64,000 nucleotides of DNA, taken from positions 124,001-188,000 of the forward strand of contig NZ_CP048263.1 in NCBI RefSeq assembly GCF_019469165.1. The letters run 5' to 3'. Below the pieces are notes generated by a model. It saw only the letters and a program-made list of their open reading frames with translations. It was not told the origin of the DNA and searched no databases. Numbering within the stretch: the first letter of the stretch is position 1; every line of letters begins with the position of its first letter. Positions 32,836-42,851 of the stretch are shown here, piece after piece. The position numbers were made by a program, and so were the translations under genes. Source of the stretch: Gilliamella sp. ESL0443. GTDB lineage: Bacteria > Pseudomonadota > Gammaproteobacteria > Enterobacterales > Orbaceae.

Positions 32836-32861
32836 AAAAAAAGTTGAGGAGCGGCCTTTTT
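32836..32861 (+). repeat. Dispersed intergenic motif, copy 2
   Basis: AAAAAAAGTTGAGGAGCGG followed by CC and a T run, directly after thyA. It matches copies at 7095-7122 (minus) and 59965-59990, with CC replacing GG before the T run. It occupies the position of a terminator but has no GC stem. Confidence 0.6.
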
Positions 32862-33029
32862 GAGCATGTTTCAATTTAACAATTACTAAAAATTATAGAA
32901 TAGGGATTAATCAATTTAATCCCTAACATCTTTTTTAAAACATTATCTTTACAAAAAAATCTATTAATAAAATGATGTTCCATCATGCTTAATTATTTTA
33001 TTTTTCTGCCGCTTAATTCAAGATTGGTA

Positions 33030-33035
33030 TATAAT
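33030..33035 (+). promoter_or_regulatory. -10 element of lpxL
   Basis: TATAAT 36 bases before the chosen lpxL ATG. No clear -35 is visible. Transcription would start near 33042, which makes the upstream in-frame TTG at 33044 unlikely as a start codon. Confidence 0.5.
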
Positions 33036-33070
33036 AATTCACTTTGTTTAAATTGTTATTTAATCTTAAT

Positions 33071-34015
33071 ATGAGTCAAGAAATTCATCCTACTTTTACA
33101 AAACGGTTATTACATCCTCGTTACTGGTTAACGTGGTTTGGTATTAGTATTTTATATCTAATCGTATTGTTGCCATATCCAATAATTTATCAAATAGGAA
33201 AAGGCTTAGGATTGCTTTCAATGAAGTTAATCGGTAAGCGTAAAGAAACCGCAAAACAGAACTTGAAACTATGTTTTCCTGAAAAAACTGATCAAGAACG
33301 CGATAAAATATTAAGAGATAATTTTATTTCAACTGGACTTGCTATATTTGAAACGGGTATGGCTTGGTTTTGGTCAGATAAAAGACTTGCTAAACACTCT
33401 TCAATTGTAGGTGATTCGCATATCACTCGCATACAACAATCTGGACAAGGTGTTCTATTAATTGGGATTCATTTTTTAACGTTAGAACTAGGTGCACGTA
33501 TTTTAGGAATGAGTCATCCTGGTGTTGGTGTCTATCGACCAAACGATAATCCGGTTATGGATTATATTCAATTAAAAGGACGTTTAAAATCAAACAAATA
33601 TATGTTGGATCGCTATAATACTAAAGGCATGATTAGAGCACTAAAAAATGGTGAATTGTTATGGTATGCACCTGATCATGATTATGGCCCTAAAAATAGT
33701 GTATTTGCTCCACTTTTTGCTGTCGAAAAAGCCGCAACCACAATAGGGACTCGAATTTTAGTTAAATTAGGCCAACCAGCAATTATACCTTTCACCCCTA
33801 AACGTGAAACAAAAGGTCATTATACCGTTTATGTGACTCCTGAACTTAAGGGATATCCTATCGATGATGATGTTCAAGCGGCCACGTTTATGAATAAAGC
33901 AATTGAACAAGAAATTCTTAAAGCACCAGAACAATATATGTGGTTGCATCGACGATTTAAAACTCGTCCCAAAGGGGATGCACCTTTATATACTGATAAA
34001 GTTCAATCAGATTAA
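33071..34015 (+). CDS. lpxL: Lauroyl-Kdo2-lipid IVA acyltransferase (LpxL/LpxP)
   Basis: From ATG 33071 the protein has 314 residues (306 in E. coli LpxL). It begins with the family-like FTKRLLHPRYWLTWFGI and one membrane helix. The HX(4)E catalytic motif is in GIHFLTLELGAR, followed by GVYRPNDNP, WYAPDHDYGPKNSVFAPLFA and the C-terminal EQYMWLHRRFKTRP. It adds a secondary acyl chain to lipid A. LpxL and the cold-induced LpxP cannot be told apart by eye, but LpxL is the default. Confidence 0.92.
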   Translation: MSQEIHPTFTKRLLHPRYWLTWFGISILYLIVLLPYPIIYQIGKGLGLLSMKLIGKRKETAKQNLKLCFPEKTDQERDKILRDNFISTGLAIFETGMAWFWSDKRLAKHSSIVGDSHITRIQQSGQGVLLIGIHFLTLELGARILGMSHPGVGVYRPNDNPVMDYIQLKGRLKSNKYMLDRYNTKGMIRALKNGELLWYAPDHDYGPKNSVFAPLFAVEKAATTIGTRILVKLGQPAIIPFTPKRETKGHYTVYVTPELKGYPIDDDVQAATFMNKAIEQEILKAPEQYMWLHRRFKTRPKGDAPLYTDKVQSD

Positions 34016-34053
34016 TTTAATAAATTCGATTGTGAAAAACGATAAGATACGAT

Positions 34054-35136
34054 ATGCAAAAACTAAATAAAATAATTTTGTATTGCCGGCCTGGATTCGA
34101 AAAAGAATGTGCGGCAGAAATAACTGATAGGTCCGCACAAAAAGAGATATTTGGATTTGCGAAAGTTAAAGAAAATAGTGGTTATATAATATTTGAATGT
34201 TACCAAGATGGTGATGCTCAATTATTGATTAAAGAAATTTCATTTCGAACACTGATTTTTGCCAGACAAATGTTTGTTGCAGGTGATTTATTAGATAATT
34301 TACCAACAGAAGATCGTATCACTCCTATAATCGAGGCATTATCTGGTATTGTTGATAAAGCAGGTGATTTGCGTGTCGAAGTTGCTGATACGAATGAAGG
34401 TAAACAATTAGCAGGATTTTGTCGGAAATTTACAGTTCCTCTTCGACAAGCTTTACGAAATAAGCGCATCCTTTTAAAAGTTCAAAATCCATCACGGCCA
34501 GTAATTCATCTATTATTCATTAACAATAATAGTTGTTATGTAGGATATTCCTTAAGTCAAAATAATTCGCCTTTTTATATGGGAATACCAAGATTAAAAT
34601 TTCCTGCTGATGCCCCAAGCCGTTCCACGTTAAAACTAGAAGAAGCTTTTCATATTTTTATTCCTTATGAAGAGTGGGATGAACGACTAAAAGGTGGTTT
34701 AAATGCAGTTGATTTAGGTGCGTGTCCTGGAGGATGGACTTATCAATTAGTCAAAAGAAGCATGATGGTATATGCTATAGATAATGGTCCGATGAATGAA
34801 AAACTTATGGAGTCAGGGCAAGTTAAACATTATCGAGAAGATGGCTTCAAATTTATACCTAAAAAGCATAATATTTATTGGCTAGTGTGTGATATGGTTG
34901 AAAAACCAGCCAAAGTAACAGAATTAATTGCCAAGTGGCTTATTAATGGTTGGTGCCGAGAGACAATTTTTAATCTCAAGTTGCCAATGAAAAAACGTTA
35001 TGAAGAAGTAAAACAAAATTTACAATTACTAATAAAAGAACTAAATAATAATCAAATCAATGTACAAATTCAGGCTAAGCAGCTTTATCACGATCGTGAG
35101 GAAGTTACTGTTCATGTGCAACGAATTTGGGGATGA
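34054..35136 (+). CDS. rlmM: 23S rRNA 2'-O-ribose C2498 methyltransferase
   Basis: This 360-residue protein matches RlmM (366 in E. coli). An N-terminal THUMP-like region begins with [15 protein letters not shown]. The AdoMet-binding motif is [16 protein letters not shown] near residue 220, and [13 protein letters not shown] and [13 protein letters not shown] carry the catalytic Asp and Lys. It modifies the peptidyl-transferase centre of 23S rRNA. The next gene, lpoA, starts 20 bases downstream. Confidence 0.94.
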   Translation: MQKLNKIILYCRPGFEKECAAEITDRSAQKEIFGFAKVKENSGYIIFECYQDGDAQLLIKEISFRTLIFARQMFVAGDLLDNLPTEDRITPIIEALSGIVDKAGDLRVEVADTNEGKQLAGFCRKFTVPLRQALRNKRILLKVQNPSRPVIHLLFINNNSCYVGYSLSQNNSPFYMGIPRLKFPADAPSRSTLKLEEAFHIFIPYEEWDERLKGGLNAVDLGACPGGWTYQLVKRSMMVYAIDNGPMNEKLMESGQVKHYREDGFKFIPKKHNIYWLVCDMVEKPAKVTELIAKWLINGWCRETIFNLKLPMKKRYEEVKQNLQLLIKELNNNQINVQIQAKQLYHDREEVTVHVQRIWG

Positions 35137-35156
35137 AAATTTATAAGAGAATGGGT

Positions 35157-37010
35157 ATGAAATTAAAACAATCCTTTTATGCTATTGTTATGTTAGCATT
35201 ATTTTCGCTTTTAATTGGTTGTAATCTCAGCTTATCGAAAAGTGGTAAATATGATGAGACTAAAGATTCCAATTATTATTTGTCGCAAGCTGAATCAAGT
35301 TCAGGAAATGCCAAAATCGATTGGCAATTGTTAGCTGTGCGGGCTTTAATAAATGAGAATAAATTGTCTCAAGCAAACAAATTATTATCTGAGCTTCCTG
35401 CGAATCTTAATGCTGAACAACAAAAAGACCAATTGTTATCTCAAGGCGAAATAGCCGCCAGAAAAGGACAGCCATTTAATCTTAATCAACTATCTGCTGA
35501 TAAATTAAATGATTCACAATCATATCGTTATTATTCAATAAAATTAGCTTTAGATCGCAAAGCTAGAAATATAAATGAACAAGCTCATGATTATTTATCT
35601 TTACAAAAATTTGCCCCAGAGAAACATCAAAAGCAGATATTAAATAATACTTGGAAATTCTTTAGCAAACTATCTGCAAGTCAAATAAGTCAAATTTCTG
35701 CTGCTGATAATGAAGTAATATTAAGGGGTTGGATTGATTTAAGTTATACATATAAAAGTAATAATAAAAAAGCATTAGCTCAGTCAGGTGATAGTACTGA
35801 TGTTGTTGATGCAACAAATAGTAGTCAAAGTGCACAATTAAAACAAGCTATTGAAGATTGGTCATCAAGATATCCAAATCATCCAGCCCAAGAGATTGTT
35901 TCGGCGCTAGTAGGTGGCCAAAAGCTTTCTGTTGATAATGTAAATACGAAAACAGTTGCTTTATTATTACCTTTAAATGGTTCTTCTCGTATATTTGGTA
36001 ATACAATTCGTCAAGGTTATGTTGATGCTGTTAAATTTTATCCACAAGAACCGCAACAAAATGTTGTTGTTTTAGATACCACATCATTACCAATGGAAAG
36101 CTTAATTGAACAAGCTCAAGCACAAAATGTTGAATTAATTGTTGGTCCATTGTTGAAAGAAGAAGTCATTAAAATAAAACAGTTAGCACCTTCTATTCCT
36201 GTTTTAGCATTAAATAAAGTGGATGACGGTACTGTTTCCTCTAATAAGATGTGTTTCTTCGCATTATCTCCTGAAGATGAAGCAAAAGATGCGGCTGACC
36301 ATATTTTTGCTCAAAATAAGCAAAAACCACTGTTAATTGTTCCACAAACTGATTTAGGTAGACGAGTTGCTAAAAGTTTTGCTAAACAATGGTCACAAAT
36401 TGCTAATGGTTCTCAAGCTTATGTCCAATATGTCGGTAGTATCGGTACTTTGAGGGGCAATATGAATCATAATAGTGGAATAAGTTTAACTGGCCGACCA
36501 GTCTCTTTTGATGATGGTAATGCTACAACATCATCAAGTTCCGCTGGTTTTGACGCGATTTATGTTTATGCCTCATATGACGAATTAACGTTAATAAAAC
36601 CAATGCTTGATTTGGGAGCGGGCAAAACTATTGGTAATGGATCATCATCAGTTACGCTTTATTCTAGTTCTAAAAGCCATGTAGCAAACGCTTCAAATGA
36701 TTTTAATTATGATATGAATAAAACTGAGTATGCTGATATCCCATTGATTATCAATTCATCTGATAGAACGTCTTCCCTTATCCCTGGCAATATTCAAAAA
36801 GATTATTCTTTAACTCGATTATACGCTATGGGTATTGATGCATGGAGACTCGCTAATCGTTTCAATCAATTGGATTCTTATCAACCTAATTTTTTAGATG
36901 GTATGACCGGTAAATTGTCAACAAGTAATCAATGCGAAGTAACGCGATCACTTTCTTGGCAAGAATATGTTTATGAAGCATCTGATCAGTCCTCACAGCA
37001 AAGCGAATAG
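35157..37010 (+). CDS. lpoA: Penicillin-binding protein activator LpoA
   Basis: This 617-residue outer-membrane lipoprotein activates PBP1a. ATG 35157 gives a classic lipoprotein signal (MKLKQSFYAIVMLALFSLL then lipobox LIGC, Cys22), with AAGAGA 6 bases upstream; in-frame starts at 35133 and 35151 would add an unneeded extension. A TPR-like N-terminal half is followed by a periplasmic-binding-protein-like half beginning TVALLLPLNGSSRIFGNTIR near residue 263. It overlaps yraN by 44 bases. The order lpoA-yraN-diaA is as in E. coli. Confidence 0.93.
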   Translation: MKLKQSFYAIVMLALFSLLIGCNLSLSKSGKYDETKDSNYYLSQAESSSGNAKIDWQLLAVRALINENKLSQANKLLSELPANLNAEQQKDQLLSQGEIAARKGQPFNLNQLSADKLNDSQSYRYYSIKLALDRKARNINEQAHDYLSLQKFAPEKHQKQILNNTWKFFSKLSASQISQISAADNEVILRGWIDLSYTYKSNNKKALAQSGDSTDVVDATNSSQSAQLKQAIEDWSSRYPNHPAQEIVSALVGGQKLSVDNVNTKTVALLLPLNGSSRIFGNTIRQGYVDAVKFYPQEPQQNVVVLDTTSLPMESLIEQAQAQNVELIVGPLLKEEVIKIKQLAPSIPVLALNKVDDGTVSSNKMCFFALSPEDEAKDAADHIFAQNKQKPLLIVPQTDLGRRVAKSFAKQWSQIANGSQAYVQYVGSIGTLRGNMNHNSGISLTGRPVSFDDGNATTSSSSAGFDAIYVYASYDELTLIKPMLDLGAGKTIGNGSSSVTLYSSSKSHVANASNDFNYDMNKTEYADIPLIINSSDRTSSLIPGNIQKDYSLTRLYAMGIDAWRLANRFNQLDSYQPNFLDGMTGKLSTSNQCEVTRSLSWQEYVYEASDQSSQQSE

Positions 37011-37347
37011 TAAAAAAATTGGTAAGTATTATGAACAATTAGCTTGCCAATTTTTAACCAAGCAAGGACTTGTATTATTGGAACAAAATAGCCTATACCA
37101 AATTGGTGAAATTGATTTAATTATGCGAGACAAAACCTGCTTGGTCTTTATTGAAGTTAGATATCGAAAAAATGCCCATTTTGGTGAAGCTGAAATGACA
37201 ATATCGTTTAATAAACAATCTAAAATTAAACAAGCTGCACAACTTTGGATGTTAGAGAATAACTTTAATATTGAAGAAACAGAGTTTAGATTTGATGTTT
37301 TTGCCATAACGGGCAAAGATCAAAAATGGATAGTTAATGCGTTTTAA
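36967..37347 (+). CDS. yraN: YraN family (UPF0102) nuclease-like protein
   Basis: This 126-residue protein has the UPF0102 nuclease-like core: GKYYEQLACQFLTKQGL, GEIDLIMRD and VFIEVRYRKNAHFG, with the acidic and Lys/Arg residues of a restriction-endonuclease-like fold. The role is unproven. It starts inside the end of lpoA in another frame. The gene is followed 16 bases later by diaA. Confidence 0.9.
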   Translation: MFMKHLISPHSKANSKKIGKYYEQLACQFLTKQGLVLLEQNSLYQIGEIDLIMRDKTCLVFIEVRYRKNAHFGEAEMTISFNKQSKIKQAAQLWMLENNFNIEETEFRFDVFAITGKDQKWIVNAF

Positions 37348-37363
37348 TGGTTAGGTGAAAAAC

Positions 37364-37942
37364 GTGCAAGATTTAATAAAAAATTATTTTACTGAAAGTA
37401 TTCAAACTCAAATAGTGATGGCGGAATCACTAGGCTCTTCAATTGAAAAAGCAGCTAATATTATTGTTGGTGGATTACTTAATGGTAATAAAATTATGGG
37501 ATGTGGTAATGGGGCTGCGGCAGCGAATGTACAAAGCTTTACTTCACGCTTAATTACAAGTCTTGACATTGAAAGGCCAAGTATTCCTGCTATTGCTTTA
37601 GTTTCGGATAATGTTTTGTTAAGTGCGATATCAAATCATGAAGAGATATATGCGCGGCAAATTCAAGCTTTAGGGCAACAAGGTGATATTTTGATTATAT
37701 CCACTTGTGAAGGTAATAGTCGCTCAATTATTCGTGCCGTCCAAGAAGCTGTGATAAAAGATATGAAAATTGTTGCATTAACCGCATTTGATGGAGGTGA
37801 AGTAATCGGTTTGCTTGGTCAGAATGATATTGAAATCAGAATTCCATCTTACAAAAAGGTGATGGCCTACGAAATGCACACAATGATTTTGAACTGTTTA
37901 TGCCAATTAATTGAAAATACTTTGTTTATTCATACAGAATAA
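37364..37942 (+). CDS. diaA: DnaA initiator-associating protein DiaA
   Basis: This 192-residue SIS-domain protein aligns with DiaA (196 in E. coli): FTESIQTQIVMAESLGSSI, GNKIMGCGNGAAAANVQSF, RPSIPAIALVSDN and STCEGNSRSIIRAVQEA. It binds DnaA and promotes timely replication initiation. GTG 37364 is preferred because AGGTGA ends 5 bases before it and the N-terminus then matches; an upstream GTG at 37355 lies within the ribosome site. The usual next gene, dolP, is absent; gyrA follows. Confidence 0.92.
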   Translation: MQDLIKNYFTESIQTQIVMAESLGSSIEKAANIIVGGLLNGNKIMGCGNGAAAANVQSFTSRLITSLDIERPSIPAIALVSDNVLLSAISNHEEIYARQIQALGQQGDILIISTCEGNSRSIIRAVQEAVIKDMKIVALTAFDGGEVIGLLGQNDIEIRIPSYKKVMAYEMHTMILNCLCQLIENTLFIHTE

Positions 37943-37986
37943 GTTGAAATAAAAACAGTTTAGTTCTGCATTAATAGCTATTTTTG

Positions 37987-37995
37987 TGCTATAAT
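37987..37995 (+). promoter_or_regulatory. Extended -10 promoter of gyrA
   Basis: TGCTATAAT lies 45 bases before the gyrA ATG, within TTTGTGCTATAATT, the same 14 bases found before dnaE. The -35 is poor. E. coli gyrA promoter activity depends on supercoiling and on the -10 region, so such an element is plausible here. Confidence 0.7.
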
Positions 37996-38039
37996 TATAA
38001 GCTATTTTAAGATTTAAATTAATAAGAGAACATGGTGTT

Positions 38040-40733
38040 ATGACCGAACTAGCCAAAGAAATAACTCCCGTCAATATTGAAGACGAATTAAAATCCTCTT
38101 ATCTTGATTATGCTATGTCTGTTATCGTCGGGCGTGCTTTGCCTGATGTACGTGACGGACTAAAACCCGTCCACAGACGAGTTTTATTTGCTATGCATGA
38201 AGCTGGATACGACTGGAATAAACCTTACCGAAAATCTGCTCGTGTTGTCGGGGATGTAATCGGTAAATATCATCCACATGGTGATTCTGCTGTTTATGAC
38301 ACTATCGTTCGTATGGCACAACCATTCTCATTACGTTATATGCTTGTTGATGGTCAAGGTAACTTTGGTTCTGTTGACGGCGACTCTGCTGCTGCAATGC
38401 GTTATACCGAAATTCGTATGCAAAAATTTGCAGGGGCATTGTTGACAGATCTTGACAAAGAAACCGTAGACTTCTCACCAAACTATGATGGATCAGAAAT
38501 GATCCCTGATGTCCTTCCAACTCGAATTCCTAATTTACTCATTAATGGTTCATCGGGTATTGCAGTTGGTATGGCAACTAATATTCCTCCTCATAATTTA
38601 GCTGAAGTGATTAATGGCTGCTTAGCATTCATTGAAGATGAAAATATCTCTGTCGATGGTTTAATGGAGTATATTAAAGGTCCAGATTTTCCTACCGCAG
38701 CATTAATTAATGGGCGTAAAGGTATTGAAAATGCCTATCGAACTGGTCGTGGTATCATTTATATTCGTTCTAAAGCAACGGTTGAAGTTGATGATCACAC
38801 TGGTCGTGAAACGATTATTGTTAATGAAATTCCTTATCAAGTTAATAAGAAAAAATTAATCGAGAAGATTGCAGAGTTAGTCAAAGATAAAAAAATTGAA
38901 GGCATTTCAGCACTGCGTGATGAATCAGACAAAGATGGTATGCGTATTGTTATTGAGATTAAACGCGATGCCGTTGGTGAAGTTGTTCTAAATAATCTTT
39001 TTTCATTAACTCAACTACAAGTTTCTTTTGGTATTAATATGGTGGCTTTACATAAAGGCCAACCAAAACTATTAAATTTAAGAGAAATGATCGAAGCGTT
39101 TGTTCTTCACCGCCGTGAAGTGGTAACGCGTCGAACTATTTATGAACTTCGTAAAGCTCGTGAACGTGCGCATGTATTGGAAGGTTTAGCTATTGCATTA
39201 GCTAATATAGATCCTGTAATTGAATTAATCCGTGCCGCGGCTACGCCTTCGGAAGCTAAAGCTAAACTATTATCGCAAGCTTGGCAACTAGGTAATGTTG
39301 CTGCAATGCTTGAAAAAGCTGGTAATGATGCTGCTCGACCGGAAGATTTAGCGCCAGAGTTTGGTATTCGAGATGGCCATTATTATCTTTCAGAAGCTCA
39401 AGCTCAAGCTATCTTAGATCTTCGTTTACATCGATTAACCGGACTTGAACACGAAAAAATTCTTGATGAATATAAAGAGTTATTAATTCAAATTAGTGGT
39501 TTACTCCATATTCTTGCAAGCCCTGAAAGATTAATGGAAGTTATTCGTGAAGAGCTTGAAGCGGTTCGCGATCAATTCCAAGATGCAAGAAGAACAGAAA
39601 TTACTGCAAGCAGCGCTGATATCAATATTGAAGATTTAATCGCTCAGGAAGATGTTGTAGTTACACTTTCTCATCAAGGTTATGTGAAATATCAACCGCT
39701 ATCTGATTATGAAGCGCAACGTCGAGGTGGTAAAGGTAAATCGGCAACAAAAATTAAAGAAGAAGATTTTGTTGAGAAGTTATTAGTTGCGAATACTCAC
39801 GATACTATACTTTGTTTCTCTAGCCGTGGCCGTTTATATTGGATGAAAGTGTATCAATTACCAGAAGCCAGCCGAGGTTCTCGAGGTCGTCCAATTATTA
39901 ATTTATTACCGCTAGAAGCTGATGAACGCATTACAGCAATTCTACCTGTTCGTGAATTTGATGATGAACATTGTGTATTCATGGCAACAGCACAAGGTAC
40001 GGTTAAGAAAACCTCTCTAATTGAATTTAGTCGTCCTCGAAGCGGTGGCATAATTGCTATTAACTTACGTGATGATGATGAACTTATTGGTGTTGATTTA
40101 ACAAGTAATGAAACATCTGATATCGTTGATGATGAAGAACTAAACGATGATGTGGTTGTTGAAGAGACAGATAGTGATGATGAAGTCTCTCAAATTTCTA
40201 ATACCGAAGACATTATGTTATTCTCTGCTAATGGTAAAGTGGTTCGATTCCCAGCGAATAAAGTTCGTTGCATGGGACGAACAGCGACAGGTGTTCGAGG
40301 TATTAAATTAGAAGGTGATGATAAAGTTGTATCACTAATTGTTCCTCGAGGAAATGGTGCAATCTTAACTGCAACTCAAAATGGTTATGGAAAACGTACT
40401 GAACAAGAATTATATCCAACTAAATCACGCGCTACAAAAGGGGTTATCTCTATTAAAGTGAGTGAACGAAACGGTGCAGTAGTTGGTGCAGTACAAGTTG
40501 AAGAAACTGACCAAATCATGCTTATTACTGATGCGGGTACCTTAGTACGTACTCGTGTATCTGAAGTAAGCATTGTTGGTCGAAACACTCAAGGGGTAAC
40601 CTTAATTCGAACAGCCGAAAACGAAAAAGTGGTCGGATTACAACGAATTGCTGAAACGGAAGATGATGATGAATCGGAATTGTCCCAAGAGGCTTATGAT
40701 AGTGATGATTCCGCTCAAGAATCCGAAGAATAA
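38040..40733 (+). CDS. gyrA: DNA gyrase subunit A
   Basis: This 897-residue GyrA has the catalytic Tyr122 in AAMRYTEIR. The quinolone region is wild type, with Ser83 and Asp87 in [14 protein letters not shown]. The GyrA-box QRRGGKGK near residue 561 marks the DNA-wrapping C-terminal domain. An acidic insert near residues 695-715 ([19 protein letters not shown]) and an acidic tail ([18 protein letters not shown]) make it somewhat longer than E. coli GyrA (875). It introduces negative supercoils with GyrB. Confidence 0.98.
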   Translation: MTELAKEITPVNIEDELKSSYLDYAMSVIVGRALPDVRDGLKPVHRRVLFAMHEAGYDWNKPYRKSARVVGDVIGKYHPHGDSAVYDTIVRMAQPFSLRYMLVDGQGNFGSVDGDSAAAMRYTEIRMQKFAGALLTDLDKETVDFSPNYDGSEMIPDVLPTRIPNLLINGSSGIAVGMATNIPPHNLAEVINGCLAFIEDENISVDGLMEYIKGPDFPTAALINGRKGIENAYRTGRGIIYIRSKATVEVDDHTGRETIIVNEIPYQVNKKKLIEKIAELVKDKKIEGISALRDESDKDGMRIVIEIKRDAVGEVVLNNLFSLTQLQVSFGINMVALHKGQPKLLNLREMIEAFVLHRREVVTRRTIYELRKARERAHVLEGLAIALANIDPVIELIRAAATPSEAKAKLLSQAWQLGNVAAMLEKAGNDAARPEDLAPEFGIRDGHYYLSEAQAQAILDLRLHRLTGLEHEKILDEYKELLIQISGLLHILASPERLMEVIREELEAVRDQFQDARRTEITASSADINIEDLIAQEDVVVTLSHQGYVKYQPLSDYEAQRRGGKGKSATKIKEEDFVEKLLVANTHDTILCFSSRGRLYWMKVYQLPEASRGSRGRPIINLLPLEADERITAILPVREFDDEHCVFMATAQGTVKKTSLIEFSRPRSGGIIAINLRDDDELIGVDLTSNETSDIVDDEELNDDVVVEETDSDDEVSQISNTEDIMLFSANGKVVRFPANKVRCMGRTATGVRGIKLEGDDKVVSLIVPRGNGAILTATQNGYGKRTEQELYPTKSRATKGVISIKVSERNGAVVGAVQVEETDQIMLITDAGTLVRTRVSEVSIVGRNTQGVTLIRTAENEKVVGLQRIAETEDDDESELSQEAYDSDDSAQESEE

Positions 40734-40744
40734 TTTTTAATTAT

Positions 40745-40779
40745 AAAAAAGGATTAGCCACACAGACTAATCCTTTTTT
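40745..40779. terminator. Terminator after gyrA
   Basis: An A run with GGATTAG pairs with CTAATCC and a T run around a 9-base loop, 12 bases after the gyrA stop. Confidence 0.9.
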
Positions 40780-40812
40780 GTTTTCGAAAACCACGACAAG
40801 GAATAGAATTAC

Positions 40813-42135
40813 ATGTCTTTCTCTATAAAAAAAGTTGTAACTAATCTTGCTTGGCAAATTTTAATTGCCTTGGTCTTAGGTGTAGTGGCAGGTGCTTTTC
40901 TATATGAATTAGCTGATCCTAATCATGAATTACATTCATATTATCAATTTGCAATTGTTAATATTTTCCAACCAGCAGGTGATATCTTTATCCGCTTAAT
41001 TAAGATGATTGTATTACCAATTATTCTTAGTACTTTAACGTTAGGTATAGCAGGCATTGGTGGTTCAAAACGTTTAGGAATGCTTGGTTTTAAAACTATT
41101 CTTTATTTTGAAATTATTACCACTATTGCCATTTTATTAGGTCTTTTTTGGGGAAATTTCTTTGCACCTGGCGCGGGAATTGATTCTTCAACGTTAGCCT
41201 CAGCAGATATTAGTAAATATACTAAAGCAGCTGAAGAACTTAGCGGTAAACCTCACGGTTTAATTGTTATGATTTTAGACATGATTCCAGCTAATATCTT
41301 TAAAGCAATGTCTGATGGTGCAGTTTTACCTGTTATCTTCTTCTGTGTCTTTTTTGGCTTAGGCTTAATGTCGTTACCGGATAAACAGCGTGATCCATTT
41401 TTATTCTTGTTAAAAGTGGTATCAGATACAATGTTTAAAGTCACTAATATGATTATGCGTTACGCCCCTATTGGGGTATTTGCATTAATCACGGTAACTG
41501 TTGCCAAATATGGATTCGCTTCATTATTGCCATTACTGAAATTGATTTTAACTGTTTATTCAGCAATGATTATATTTACTTTGGTCATATTAGGTTTAGT
41601 TTGTAAATTATGCCGATTTAATATTTTTACCTTATTAAAAATATTGAAAGAAGAACTCGTCATTGCGTTTTCAACTGCAAGCTCTGAAACAGCTTTGCCT
41701 AAGATCATTGAAAAAATGGAAGCTTATGGTGCACCGAAAGCAATTACGAGTTTTGTTATTCCTACTGGATATTCATTTAATCTTGATGGTTCAACATTAT
41801 ATCAAAGTATAACTGTTATTTTTCTCGCGCAATTATGTGGTATGGAATTAAGCATTCTAAATCAAATTATCATCGTTATAACATTGATGATAGCGTCAAA
41901 AGGGATTGCTGGTGTACCAGGTGCCTCAATTTTGGTACTTTCTGCGACTTTGGGCAGTATTGATATACCGCTTGATTATATTGGCTATATCATGGGAGTT
42001 GAGCGTATATTAGACATGGGACGCACTGTGGTTAATGTGGTTGGTAATGCCTTAGCGGCTATTGTTATTGCACGCTGGGAACATGCTTTTGATGATAAAA
42101 AAGCAAGAGCATATGAGCAAGAATATTTAAAATAA
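40813..42135 (+). CDS. gltP: Glutamate/aspartate:proton symporter
   Basis: This 440-residue dicarboxylate/amino acid:cation symporter is close in length to E. coli GltP (437). The reentrant-loop motif STASSETALP is near residue 287, followed by GYSFNLDGSTLYQS, ASKGIAGVPGAS and the substrate-binding DMGRTVVNVVGNALAA. About eight membrane segments are visible. The best assignment is glutamate/aspartate uptake; exact specificity and coupling ion are inferred. Confidence 0.88.
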   Translation: MSFSIKKVVTNLAWQILIALVLGVVAGAFLYELADPNHELHSYYQFAIVNIFQPAGDIFIRLIKMIVLPIILSTLTLGIAGIGGSKRLGMLGFKTILYFEIITTIAILLGLFWGNFFAPGAGIDSSTLASADISKYTKAAEELSGKPHGLIVMILDMIPANIFKAMSDGAVLPVIFFCVFFGLGLMSLPDKQRDPFLFLLKVVSDTMFKVTNMIMRYAPIGVFALITVTVAKYGFASLLPLLKLILTVYSAMIIFTLVILGLVCKLCRFNIFTLLKILKEELVIAFSTASSETALPKIIEKMEAYGAPKAITSFVIPTGYSFNLDGSTLYQSITVIFLAQLCGMELSILNQIIIVITLMIASKGIAGVPGASILVLSATLGSIDIPLDYIGYIMGVERILDMGRTVVNVVGNALAAIVIARWEHAFDDKKARAYEQEYLK

Positions 42136-42154
42136 GACATCATTTAATTTATAA

Positions 42155-42180
42155 GGCTTCAGTTGAAACTGGAGCTTTTT
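42155..42180 (+). terminator. Terminator of gltP
   Basis: GCTTCAGT, loop TGAA, ACTGGAGC (one T-G pair), then a T run, 20 bases after the gltP stop. Confidence 0.85.
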
Positions 42181-42215
42181 TATTAATTTAATCTAATTAT
42201 CACAATCATAGATAT

Positions 42216-42243
42216 AAAAAAACCCAGCTAAGCTGGGTTTTTT
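42216..42243. terminator. Terminator of rpmB-rpmG
   Basis: An A run, CCCAGC, TAA, GCTGGG and a T run form a symmetric hairpin between convergent gltP and rpmG. It lies 15 bases beyond the rpmG stop on the minus strand. Confidence 0.9.
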
Positions 42244-42257
42244 ATTTAAAAGTAAAA

Positions 42258-42425
42258 TTATTTAATTTTAGCTTCTTTATAAACAACGTGCTGACGAACA
42301 ACAGGATCGTATTTTTTGATCTCCATTTTTTCAGGCATTGTTCTTTTATTTTTGCTAGTGGTATAAAAATGACCGGTACCAGCAGAAGAAACTAATCTAA
42401 TTTTCTCACGTACACCTTTAGCCAT
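42258..42425 (-). CDS. rpmG: 50S ribosomal protein L33
   Basis: This 55-residue protein begins [20 protein letters not shown] and ends [14 protein letters not shown], nearly identical to E. coli L33 and of the same length. It is the cysteine-free form. It lies 15 bases after rpmB, as in E. coli. Confidence 0.97.
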   Translation of the reverse strand: MAKGVREKIRLVSSAGTGHFYTTSKNKRTMPEKMEIKKYDPVVRQHVVYKEAKIK

Positions 42426-42440
42426 GATATGGTTTCCTTA

Positions 42441-42677
42441 TTAGTACTTTTCACCACGGGCACGAAGTTCAGCTAAAACTGCATCAATACCCTTTTTATC
42501 GATAGTTCGCATACCTTTAGCAGATATACGTAATTTTACAAAACGTTTTTCACTCTCAACCCAAAAACGGTGAGTTTGAAGATTTGGTAGAAAACGACGT
42601 TTAGTAGCATTCATCGCATGAGAACGATTATTTCCCACTAAAGGACCTTTTCCTGTTACTTGGCATACTCGTGACAT
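42441..42677 (-). CDS. rpmB: 50S ribosomal protein L28
   Basis: At 78 residues it has the same length as E. coli L28, with [20 protein letters not shown] and a C-terminus of [11 protein letters not shown]. It is the first gene of the rpmBG pair, behind a 130-140 base leader with possible structure and a strong promoter. Confidence 0.97.
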   Translation of the reverse strand: MSRVCQVTGKGPLVGNNRSHAMNATKRRFLPNLQTHRFWVESEKRFVKLRISAKGMRTIDKKGIDAVLAELRARGEKY

Positions 42678-42706
42678 GTCAATAATTCTCCGAAATTTCT
42701 ATGCTT

Positions 42707-42751
42707 AAGCCTTGGGCGTAATATGTTAATGGAATTAACCTCGTCAGGCTT
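42707..42751 (-). promoter_or_regulatory. Nested hairpin in the rpmB leader
   Basis: AAGCCT (42707-42712) pairs with AGGCTT (42746-42751) and encloses a smaller perfect hairpin, GTTAAT-GGA-ATTAAC (42725-42739). It lies 30-75 bases before the rpmB start in the transcribed leader. A ribosomal-protein autoregulatory element is possible. Confidence 0.45.
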
Positions 42752-42822
42752 TTAGTTTGCTGCAGTTCTATTTGAGAAGCAGTCTAACCTCTCACACTAC
42801 ACCCATAATAATGAGGTAGCGA

Positions 42823-42851
42823 AGTATACGCTTTTACAGGTAAATTCTCAA
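42823..42851 (-). promoter_or_regulatory. Promoter of rpmB-rpmG
   Basis: On the minus strand TTGAGA (42851-42846), a 17-base spacer and TATACT (42828-42823) form a strong sigma-70 promoter, predicting a leader of about 138 bases before rpmB. Confidence 0.75.

Noticed and set aside
33044-33070. TTG-initiated extension of lpxL
   Set aside because: It starts almost at the predicted transcription start, lacks a ribosome site and adds unconserved residues.
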